Assembly (NCBI GenBank): GCA_023299965.1
Contig: JALZVN010000299.1
Span: 1-7,573 of the forward strand
Direction: 5' to 3'
From: Saprospiraceae bacterium
GTDB taxonomy: Bacteria > Bacteroidota > Bacteroidia > Chitinophagales > Saprospiraceae
Length of the DNA stretch: 7,573 nt
Position numbers and translations under genes: made by a program. The notes beneath the pieces were generated by a model. It saw only the letters and a list, made by a program, of their open reading frames with translations, was not told the DNA's origin and made no database searches. Positions 1 to 6,626 of the stretch are shown here, piece by piece. Within the stretch, counting starts at the first letter, position 1. Each line of letters begins with the position of its first letter.

Positions 1-3000
1 AGCAGGAGAGATGACGGTAACCTTTATAGTTACAGATGAGTGTGGAAATTCAAACAGCACGGTTGCGCTGTTTATCATTAGAGATACAACTTCTCCATTG
101 ATTGATGTATCTGCTCAAGACATCGTGGTTGAGTGTGATGGCACTGGAAACCAAGCAGAGTATAATACTTGGATAAATAATAGAGGTGGTGCAAGTGCAA
201 GCGAAGATTGTGGCACTGTAAGCTGGAGTCATTCAGCAGGACCATTAAATAGTGCATGTGGATTGACAGGAACCATTCAAGTAGAATTTACGGCTATTGA
301 TCAATGTGGCAATACAGATCGAGTGAATGCAAGTTTCATTATTGAGGATACGACAGCTCCAGATTTCAGTAATGTGCCAGCAGATATAGATGTTGAGTGT
401 GATGCACTTCCTCCAACCGAATTGCCGGATGTGAGTGATGATTGTGATAATACAATTACAGTAACGCATACAGATAATATCATTGCTGGATCTTGTCCAC
501 AAGCATATACGATAGAAAGAACCTTCTCTGCTACAGATGCATGTGGGAATATAAATTCAACTGTACAGAATATTAATGTATCGGATAATACTGCGCCAAT
601 ATTGACTAATGTTCCTTTAGATATGACATTCGAATGTAGCTCTGTACCAGAATTAGGGAACCCCGTATCTATTACAGATAACTGCGACCCTAATGCAACG
701 GTATCACTTGCTGAACAAGTCATTCCAGGAAATTGCCCTCAATCATTCACAAGAGTGAGAACTTGGACGGCGATTGACGCCTGTGGTAATGTGGCAGCTG
801 CATCTCAAAATATCTTTATTCAGGATGTTACTGAACCGCTTATCATTGGTGCTCCAGAAGATCTAGTTATTGATTGTGGTCAATTGCCACCACCAGTACC
901 AACACTTCAAACACTTGATAATTGTGATAATGATGTTACTTTAGAGTTTGAGGAAATCAATACAGTTCCAAATTTTGATTGTACTGATTCATATGAAATA
1001 ACAAGAACTTGGACGGCGACAGATGATTGCGGAAATTCATCAGTAGCGACACAAACGATTACAGTAGGTGGAGATCCAGTACCACCAGTATTGACGGGAG
1101 TACCAATAGACGCTACGTTTGAATGCAGCTCGATGCCAAGCTTTACTGATCCTGTAAGTGCTACAGACAATTGCGATCCAAACGTAGAAGTCATCTTTAC
1201 TGAAATAAGGGTGCCTGCCGCTTGTGAAAATACATTTACAATTGAGAGATCATGGACGGCGATAGATGCTTGTGGAAATTCATCAGTTGCATCACAAACA
1301 GTCACGGTAGAAGATACTACCGTACCTGTAATGTTAAATGTGCCGACAGATGAATTTATTTCTTGCGGAGAATTGCCCGGTCCGGCACCAGTGGTCTTAG
1401 CTACTGATAATTGCGACAGCAATGTAAATATAGAGTTTAATGAAACCAGCACATTGACTACGGTATCATGTATGGATTCATATACCATTAATAGAGTTTG
1501 GGTAGCAACAGATAACTGTGGAAATAGTATGCGTGCAGAGCAAATAATAACCGTTGTTGGAGATGATGCAGCACCAGTATTAGCAGATGTGCCAAATGAT
1601 ATGACGGTAAGCTGCGAGGAGAATATTTCTAATCTTCCAAACGTCAGCGTTACTGATAATTGTGATCCGAATATTTCACTTGTTTTCTTTGAGGATCAAT
1701 TAGGAGGGGCTTGTCCGCATTCATATCAAATAGTAAGAACTTGGGAAGCTAGTGATCCCTGTGGAAATACTGTATCACAAACACAGACTATTACGGTAGA
1801 AGATAATGTAGCTCCATTAATAACAGGAGTGCCTTTAGACCTGTCAGTTTCATGTACAGGAGACTTTGATCCAACCGTTCCACAAGTATTTGCGACAGAT
1901 AATTGTGATCCAAACGTATTTATTCAATTTGCGGAGAATACCATTGCAGGTACTTGTCCAGGGAGTTTTGAATTGATACGTACGTGGAGTGCATCAGATG
2001 CATGTGGAAATGAAACAGTAAATGAACAAAGAGTATTTGTAGGTGATAATACAGATCCAGTATTTATGAATGTTCCAGAAGATATTACCATTGAATGCGG
2101 CAGCTTTACAGAACTTCCAGCACCAGTGGCAACAGATAATTGTGATGGTGCATTGGAGGTTGACTTTGTAGAGAATAGAGTAGATGGATCATGTCCTGGC
2201 GAATTTACTATCCAGAGAACGTGGTCTACTCAGGATGCATGTGGCAATGTGGCTGCAGTTACGCAGGAGGTCTTAATAAGAGATAATACAGCTCCAATTA
2301 TTGTTTCTACTCTTGCTGATTTGACGATTAATATATCAGCTGGAGAAGAGATACCTGCGGCAGAAGAAATATTAAGTTTTGATAATTGTGATTCTTCACC
2401 TGTAGTAGAAGTTACCGAAACGATATCCGGTGGATGTGATTATCAGATTACAAGAGTATATGAAGTAAGCGATAATTGTGGTAATGTAAGTACTGCAACA
2501 CAAATAATTTCAGTAGAAAATGCATTTGCGGTAGACATCTTAGTAGATGATACTATGATATGCACTGGAGAATTTGCGAACTTAGGAGCAAATGCATCAG
2601 ATCCGAACTTTACGTTTATCTGGACGAGTGATGGGGGAGAAATAGACAATCCAGAAAGTAATCAGGTGTCGTTTACGGCAGCTGATGCAGGAGTGTATAC
2701 TATAGCGCTGTTAGCGTCTTCAGAAGATTGTGAAATTTCGCAAACGATACAAATAGAGGTAGGAGAAACAGAGGATTTCGTAATTACTAATAATGCCCCA
2801 GGATGTGAAGGAGATAGCCTTGTATTAGAAGTGATAGGTGGTAATAGCTATGCTTGGAGTGGACCGAACAGCTTAATGGATTCTACTGGGCAAATTACCA
2901 TTGCAAATGCAAGTGCTATTCATAATGGAATTTATAGTGTGACGGTTACTTCTGCATCTGGATGTACAGGAATTTTAGAAGAAGAAGTTATGATTGGAAA

Positions 3001-6000
3001 CAACCTAGATGTAATGGCGAGTTACAATGGACCAATCTGTGAAGGTAGTACACTAGAATTATTCGCCGAAGGAGGAGATCTGTATGCATGGGAAGGACCA
3101 AATGGATTTACATCTTCGGAACAAAATCCTACACTTACCAATCTAGAGTTATCCCCAGGCTTGCACTTCTATGAAGTGACGGTAAGTACCATTTCAGGTT
3201 GCACAGGTACAATGTCACTTGGAGTTGAAATACTAGAATCAGAAAATATCTCAGTAATAGATGACCTTGTGGTATGTATAGGAGAAGATATAGAGTTAGG
3301 AGTTAACGGAGGGGCTAATTTCCAATGGACTGGTCCTTTAGGATTTAGCTCAATAGAGCAGTTTCCAATAATATCAAATACTACATTGGATATGTCTGGG
3401 ATATACTCAGTCATAATAGATATGAACACAAATTGCAGAGTGGAAAAACAAATAGAGGTTATTGTTCAAGATTGTGCTTGTGATCTGGATGTAGAAATAG
3501 CTTTGATTACTAATGAACTTTGTGATGAGAAAAATGGTACTGCTGTATTGATACCAAATAGGTACACGTATTTGTGGTCAGATGGCATATTTGGATCGAC
3601 AAGAGAAGATCTTGCAGCGGGTGTGTATGAAGTACTTGCTACAGATGATGTAGGATGTGAGCAGGAAGTTACGGTTACGATAGGTAGGGAAGGAGATTGT
3701 GAATCTACAGACGATTGCATATCTCCAGTAGTAGTAGATCTCTTGATTTTGTCTACTTCTTGCGGTGAGGAAACTGGTTCCATCACGATTACTTTATTGG
3801 ACGATGCAAGTTTATATAGCTTCAATTGGAGTGATAATGATGGAGAGTTTGGAGAAGGAGAACATCAGTTACTAGGTCTTGCAGCAGGATTCTATACTGT
3901 AACTATTTCAGATGTGGATGATCCTACTTGTATTATAATAGAAGAAATTCTTATAGATAATTCTAATGGAGTCAAACCATCGGGTATTGATATTTCTGCG
4001 GCAACATGTGGATTAGAGAATGGCGCTGTTGTATTGCAACCAGATGAGTATGAATATTTATGGGTAGAGAGTGGAATCATTTCAGGGACAAGAGACGATC
4101 TTGCAGCAGGAACTTATGAATTGATCGTTACAGATCCTAGTACACCAGATTGTCCAACTTTTATTACAGTAGAAGTGTCTCAGGTCGGTGGTATCGATAG
4201 TGAAGTCAACATTGTTTCAGAATCTAACTGTGGCGAAGCAAGTGGAGAAGTTATAATAACTGCTCTTGATGTATTGCCAAATCAGATCATTTGGTCTGAC
4301 GGATTTATAGGAGATAATAGAACAAGGTTGGCAGCAGGCATCTACGAAGCGTATCTGACAAATTCTGTAGGGTGCAAGGATACGATTTCATTTGTATTGC
4401 AAAATGTTGTGTCCGATATCGCGATCGCAATAGATACTGTAAGAAATGTTACGTGTCATGGCGGAAGTGATGGCGGTATAGATTTTACTACCAGTCCAGT
4501 ATTAGATGCAAATGTAAACTATACAGTATATATTGAAGATGTAAATGGAACTAGATATACGAATGAAAATCTAGGTGAAGGTTCTTATTGCGCGGTAGTA
4601 AGAGACGATAGTGATTGTATAGCAGGAGTTTCTTGCTTTGACGTACTTGCGCCAAATGCTTTAGAGGTTGTTTTGAGCGTAGATAATGGTAACTGTGTTG
4701 ATGTCCTCGGATCTATCAATGTAGAGTCCCTTGGAGGAAATGCACCTTACCAGATATTGTGGGCAGACCTTGATGCAAATGAAGATCAACAGTTTACAAG
4801 AACAGAATTAGCATTAGGTACTTATAGCTTTACGATTGTAGATGCTTTAGGGTGTAGTCGAGGGATGAATGATATTACGCTTACGGATTGTATTTCAGTG
4901 ACAGATGTGAGAGTAGATACAATTTATGCAACTACCTATATAGATAAGACAATTACGCTTTGCATTGATACGTCCTTGATAGGGTCTACTCTTGGGCAGC
5001 TATCAGAATGCGAATCTACTAATTTTGGGACGTACGAATTTGTGAGTGAACACTGCATAGATTATACACCAGATAGCACTGCCACTATTATGGATATAGA
5101 AGAATTTTGTCTTGAAGTATGCAATGATCAAGGGACTTGTTGGAATACTACGATCATTATTGATCTGGTACCAAGATGTGAAGAAGGGTTGCAACTATTT
5201 GACGAAGATTTCATGACGCTTACTTCTCGTGATTGTGATAAGGAGTTGACTGAATACTGTCTTGAAGTTCCGATTTCTCAGATAGATAGTTTCATATTCT
5301 TGGACAACGATATTCAGATAGAACGAACTGTAGGATGTAATTACGATTCTATTTTTAGGTACTCTTATTTTGCCATATCGGATCTAGGAGCATCAGGAAC
5401 ATATACTTTAGAGGATTGGTCTGTAAACGATGATGTATTTAGCGGAGAGTTTAACACGCTAGATGAATTGATTGACTTGTTTAATGTATGGGATCCATCG
5501 GGGAGTTGGAGCCTCGATACCCTGTCCTTCTCGATTATAGGGGGTAGTTCTACGAATACATATGGTGAATTGAATGTGACCAGTGTAAGCACTGGAGCGT
5601 TTGCGATAATTGAATTGAATAGTCAATTTGTTCCATTTGCAATAGCATTAGAGTTGACGCCAGGAGAGCACGATATCACGGTGATTGATAGGGTTACGGG
5701 ATGCGCAGATTCAATAAGCATACTAGTTGAGTGTTTAGAAATCGTTACAGAACCAGACATTATAGATATCTTCTTAGAAATAGGGATGGATACTACGATA
5801 TGTTTAGATGTTTCAGAATTGAGTTCAGAAGTGGCTTCAGTCCTAAACTACTGTGAAGATATTTCTACCGAGGTAGTGAATTATGAAGTCGTAGATGATT
5901 GCATAAATGTTACTGCAGAATTTTTGGGAGATGATATTGGATGCTTTGTCTATTGTGATGAGAATGATGTTTGTGACACATTAGTAATCTTCTCAGTTGT

Positions 6001-6562
6001 TGTAGTAGAGGGAGCAGCAAGTCCACCGATTGCAATGGATGATGATACAATCACATTGGTGAACTTCCATGTACTTAATATTAATATCGAACAGAATGAT
6101 ACATTTAATATCGAAACAGACTCCATATTTATAACTAGCGATCCTCAATATGGACGATTGATTCAGAATATAGATGGAACATTCGATTACATACCATCTG
6201 AAGATTTCTGTGGAAAGTTAGACTCTTTCACATATATTATAACGGGACCATTTGGTTCAGACGAAGCGACGGTTCTGATAGACATTTTATGTGAAGATTT
6301 GACGATATTCAATGGTATCTCGCCAAACGGAGATGGTATCAATGATTCGTTTACCATAACGGGAATTGAAGCATTCGAGTACAATATGGTCACCATATTC
6401 AATAGGTGGGGCAATCAAGTTTACCATAGACAAGGCTATACCAACGACAATGGTTGGCGAGGCACTTGGAAGGGGAGAGACCTTCCGGATGGTACATATT
6501 TCTATATTGTCGACACAGGAGAGGGAAGGAAATTTACTGGATATATCCAGATTCATAGGTAA
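1..6562 (+). CDS. Giant multidomain surface adhesin, SprB-like, with gliding-motility-associated (T9SS type B) C-terminal domain; 5' partial
   Basis: This is the 3' part of a very large secreted protein, open from the left edge to a TAA at 6560-6562. The reading frame is open before the ATG at 11, and that methionine lies inside a HYR-like domain (TVTF then DECGN), so it is not the real start and the signal peptide is outside the window. Seen in order: one partial and ten complete HYR-like domains, four Ig-like domains, six SprB-like repeats, two related Cys-rich modules around a unique segment, a Big_9-like domain, and a C-terminal domain with SPNGDGIND, FNRWGNQVY and LPDGTYFYI. Such proteins are exported by the type IX secretion system and displayed on the cell surface as adhesins; SprB of Flavobacterium is the known example. 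The downstream PorP/SprF-family gene supports this role. The protein is acidic and has only nine lysines in 2183 residues. The ligand and a role in gliding are not shown by the sequence. Confidence 0.93.
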   Translation, partial: AGEMTVTFIVTDECGNSNSTVALFIIRDTTSPLIDVSAQDIVVECDGTGNQAEYNTWINNRGGASASEDCGTVSWSHSAGPLNSACGLTGTIQVEFTAIDQCGNTDRVNASFIIEDTTAPDFSNVPADIDVECDALPPTELPDVSDDCDNTITVTHTDNIIAGSCPQAYTIERTFSATDACGNINSTVQNINVSDNTAPILTNVPLDMTFECSSVPELGNPVSITDNCDPNATVSLAEQVIPGNCPQSFTRVRTWTAIDACGNVAAASQNIFIQDVTEPLIIGAPEDLVIDCGQLPPPVPTLQTLDNCDNDVTLEFEEINTVPNFDCTDSYEITRTWTATDDCGNSSVATQTITVGGDPVPPVLTGVPIDATFECSSMPSFTDPVSATDNCDPNVEVIFTEIRVPAACENTFTIERSWTAIDACGNSSVASQTVTVEDTTVPVMLNVPTDEFISCGELPGPAPVVLATDNCDSNVNIEFNETSTLTTVSCMDSYTINRVWVATDNCGNSMRAEQIITVVGDDAAPVLADVPNDMTVSCEENISNLPNVSVTDNCDPNISLVFFEDQLGGACPHSYQIVRTWEASDPCGNTVSQTQTITVEDNVAPLITGVPLDLSVSCTGDFDPTVPQVFATDNCDPNVFIQFAENTIAGTCPGSFELIRTWSASDACGNETVNEQRVFVGDNTDPVFMNVPEDITIECGSFTELPAPVATDNCDGALEVDFVENRVDGSCPGEFTIQRTWSTQDACGNVAAVTQEVLIRDNTAPIIVSTLADLTINISAGEEIPAAEEILSFDNCDSSPVVEVTETISGGCDYQITRVYEVSDNCGNVSTATQIISVENAFAVDILVDDTMICTGEFANLGANASDPNFTFIWTSDGGEIDNPESNQVSFTAADAGVYTIALLASSEDCEISQTIQIEVGETEDFVITNNAPGCEGDSLVLEVIGGNSYAWSGPNSLMDSTGQITIANASAIHNGIYSVTVTSASGCTGILEEEVMIGNNLDVMASYNGPICEGSTLELFAEGGDLYAWEGPNGFTSSEQNPTLTNLELSPGLHFYEVTVSTISGCTGTMSLGVEILESENISVIDDLVVCIGEDIELGVNGGANFQWTGPLGFSSIEQFPIISNTTLDMSGIYSVIIDMNTNCRVEKQIEVIVQDCACDLDVEIALITNELCDEKNGTAVLIPNRYTYLWSDGIFGSTREDLAAGVYEVLATDDVGCEQEVTVTIGREGDCESTDDCISPVVVDLLILSTSCGEETGSITITLLDDASLYSFNWSDNDGEFGEGEHQLLGLAAGFYTVTISDVDDPTCIIIEEILIDNSNGVKPSGIDISAATCGLENGAVVLQPDEYEYLWVESGIISGTRDDLAAGTYELIVTDPSTPDCPTFITVEVSQVGGIDSEVNIVSESNCGEASGEVIITALDVLPNQIIWSDGFIGDNRTRLAAGIYEAYLTNSVGCKDTISFVLQNVVSDIAIAIDTVRNVTCHGGSDGGIDFTTSPVLDANVNYTVYIEDVNGTRYTNENLGEGSYCAVVRDDSDCIAGVSCFDVLAPNALEVVLSVDNGNCVDVLGSINVESLGGNAPYQILWADLDANEDQQFTRTELALGTYSFTIVDALGCSRGMNDITLTDCISVTDVRVDTIYATTYIDKTITLCIDTSLIGSTLGQLSECESTNFGTYEFVSEHCIDYTPDSTATIMDIEEFCLEVCNDQGTCWNTTIIIDLVPRCEEGLQLFDEDFMTLTSRDCDKELTEYCLEVPISQIDSFIFLDNDIQIERTVGCNYDSIFRYSYFAISDLGASGTYTLEDWSVNDDVFSGEFNTLDELIDLFNVWDPSGSWSLDTLSFSIIGGSSTNTYGELNVTSVSTGAFAIIELNSQFVPFAIALELTPGEHDITVIDRVTGCADSISILVECLEIVTEPDIIDIFLEIGMDTTICLDVSELSSEVASVLNYCEDISTEVVNYEVVDDCINVTAEFLGDDIGCFVYCDENDVCDTLVIFSVVVVEGAASPPIAMDDDTITLVNFHVLNINIEQNDTFNIETDSIFITSDPQYGRLIQNIDGTFDYIPSEDFCGKLDSFTYIITGPFGSDEATVLIDILCEDLTIFNGISPNGDGINDSFTITGIEAFEYNMVTIFNRWGNQVYHRQGYTNDNGWRGTWKGRDLPDGTYFYIVDTGEGRKFTGYIQIHR
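83..2518 (+). repeat. Array of ten HYR-like four-cysteine domains (protein-level repeats)
   Basis: Ten tandem units of 79-88 residues begin at about 83, 347, 584, 824, 1073, 1313, 1562, 1802, 2045 and 2282; the end of one more lies at 1-82. The typical unit is D-x-T-x-P, then VPxDxxxxC, then ATDNCD, then a GxCP or similar cysteine, then RTWxAxDxCGN and Q-x-I-x-V. Four cysteines per unit suggest two disulfides, which fits an extracytoplasmic beta-sandwich of the HYR/Ig type common in Bacteroidota adhesins. The first complete unit (83-346) belongs to a different subclass with an NxWxxxxGGASASEDC stretch. The last (2282-2518) has lost its first cysteine. The repeats are diverged at DNA level apart from short near-identical blocks. 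The domain class is assigned by eye from motifs. Confidence 0.85.
584..1561 (+). repeat. Two-domain super-repeat, 2 x 489 bp, within the HYR-like array
   Basis: Units starting at 584 and 824 form a pair that is repeated by the units starting at 1073 and 1313. Each pair spans exactly 489 bp (163 codons). The first member of each pair has FECSS and DNCDPN; the second has DCGxLPxPxP or SCGxLPxPxP, a longer loop and D-S-Y before the R-x-W strand, and ends in an extra glycine linker. The decamer TGGACGGCGA occurs in register at 764 and 1253. This indicates duplication of a two-domain block. The next pair (from 1562) does not continue the pattern. Confidence 0.7.
2522..3472 (+). repeat. Four Ig-like two-cysteine domains
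   Basis: Four units of 77-82 residues start at about 2522, 2768, 2999 and 3239. Each has an early cysteine in a C-x-G-[DES] context, a central aromatic strand such as YAWSGP, YAWEGP or FQWTGP, an A/S-G-x-Y strand, and a late cysteine such as SGCTG. Two cysteines placed this way fit one disulfide across an Ig/PKD-like sandwich. The G-P-N/L-G-F-[ST]-S turn in units three and four is typical of Bacteroidota cell-surface proteins. The first unit is the most diverged (FIWTSDGGEI). They probably act as stalk or binding domains; the binding partner is unknown. Confidence 0.75.
3479..4891 (+). repeat. Six SprB-like repeats
   Basis: Six units start at about 3479, 3716, 3974, 4193, 4409 and 4661. They match the SprB repeat pattern: a cysteine followed by xGSI-like or xGxV residues, a W-S-D/W-A-D strand, an L-A-A-G-x-Y-E/T strand, then T-D/S-D and a closing cysteine. 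Unit five has the most classical opening, TCHGGSDGGIDF; unit six has GGNAPYQILW. Units one and three resemble each other (NGxxVL-P--Y-YLW), as do units two and four (CGExxG-x-IT-LD). SprB repeats are named after the Flavobacterium gliding adhesin. The assignment rests on the motif pattern, with the later units the clearest. Confidence 0.75.
4892..5173 (+). other. Cys-rich module A (first copy), unrecognised family
   Basis: About 94 residues of the giant protein. It runs V-D-T-I-Y, then ITLCIDTSLIGSTL, a C-E-S-T, a Y-E-F-V-x-x-x-C strand, and ends FCLEVCNDQGTC followed by a hydrophobic strand TTIIIDLV. It is clearly similar to the second copy at 5735-6010, with the same order of cysteines. No family is recognised by eye; a beta-sandwich linker or stalk domain is a reasonable inference. 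Confidence 0.55.
5174..5734 (+). other. Unique ~187-residue segment between two Cys-rich modules
   Basis: Part of the giant protein. It begins R-C-E-E-G, contains YCLEVPISQIDSF, a VGCNYDS stretch and an aromatic core (YSYFAISDLGASGTYTLEDW), then NTLDELIDLFNVWDPSGSW, a glycine/serine turn SIIGGSSTNTYGELN, and closes with TPGEHDITVIDRVTGCADS and VEC. The closing strand resembles the end of an Ig/SprB-type fold (G-x-H-x-[IV]-x-V-x-D-x-x-x-G-C). It may be a discrete ligand-binding or structural domain inserted between modules A and B. No known family is recognised. Confidence 0.45.
5735..6010 (+). other. Cys-rich module B (second copy), unrecognised family
   Basis: About 92 residues, similar to the module at 4892-5173. 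Shared landmarks are the T-I-C-L-D-V-S-E-L-S-S opening (TLCIDTSLIGST in the first copy), a C-E-D/C-E-S, a Y-E-V-V-x-D-C strand, a C-x-V-x-C pair before D-V-C, and a final hydrophobic strand (FSVVVVE). The spacing suggests the same fold. It leads directly into the Big_9-like domain. Confidence 0.55.
6020..6292 (+). other. Big_9/cadherin-like Ig domain
   Basis: About 91 residues with the classic pattern of bacterial tandem Ig/cadherin-like domains: PPIAMDDDTITL, then I-N-I-E-Q-N-D, a P-x-Y-G-R-L-I-x-N-x-D-G-T-F-D-Y-I-P strand pair, E-D-F-C-G-x-L-D-S-F-T-Y, and a closing G-S-D-E-A-T-V-L-I-D-I strand. Acidic residues at the start and in the QND turn are those that bind calcium in related domains, but calcium binding is not shown here. 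It serves as the last spacer before the secretion signal. Confidence 0.75.
6299..6559 (+). other. Gliding-motility-associated C-terminal domain (CHU_C / TIGR04131 type), T9SS type B sorting signal
   Basis: The last 87 residues carry the family hallmarks in order: FNGISPNGDGINDSF, VTIFNRWGNQVY, a tryptophan-rich segment (NGWRGTWKGRDLPDGTYFYI) and a final KFTGYIQIHR strand. Such domains are recognised by the type IX secretion system, and in the SprB case secretion depends on a PorP/SprF-like partner. The domain is complete and close to the family's usual length of about 85 residues. Three of the protein's nine lysines fall within the last ~115 residues, two of them in this domain. Confidence 0.92.
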
Positions 6563-6587
6563 ATCGATCATACTATAAATGTACATG

Positions 6588-6626
6588 GGGCTACAAGATT
6601 AATTTCTTTGTAGCCCTCTTTTTTTT
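6588..6626 (+). terminator. Rho-independent terminator after the giant gene
   Basis: A perfect 9-bp stem (GGGCTACAA at 6588-6596 pairs with TTGTAGCCC at 6608-6616; a G-T pair may extend it) closes an 11-base AT-rich loop. It is followed by TCTTTTTTTT at 6617-6626. It starts 25 bases after the stop codon. The T tract is on the + strand side only, so it terminates rightward transcription of the giant gene. Confidence 0.88.

Noticed and set aside
4..13. AGGAGAG directly before the ATG at 11, looking like a ribosome binding site and start
   Set aside because: The frame is open to the left edge, these bases encode A-G-E in phase, and the methionine lies within a HYR-like domain whose first half must be upstream. 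The phylum also rarely uses such sites.
764..1262. Decamer TGGACGGCGA at 764, 1010 and 1253 as possible protein-binding boxes
   Set aside because: All three are in the same codon phase and encode the conserved W-T-A strand of HYR-like units, so shared ancestry explains them.
907..1488. Long open frame on the - strand (193 codons), and similar shorter - strand frames throughout 1-6562
   Set aside because: They mirror the repeated codon pattern of the + strand protein, are low in complexity (serine/valine/threonine-rich) and show no domain, leader or spacing of their own.
4421..4428. Palindrome GCGATCGC
   Set aside because: A single copy inside coding sequence in phase with ordinary codons; no repeat elsewhere in the window.
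83..4891. Regularly spaced repeats considered as a CRISPR array or DNA-level tandem array
   Set aside because: Spacing is about 240 bp, the similarity is at protein level, and the whole stretch is one open frame.
6366..6578. Open frame of 70 codons on + in a second phase inside the C-terminal domain
   Set aside because: It overlaps the highly conserved secretion domain in another phase and its product shows no recognisable features.
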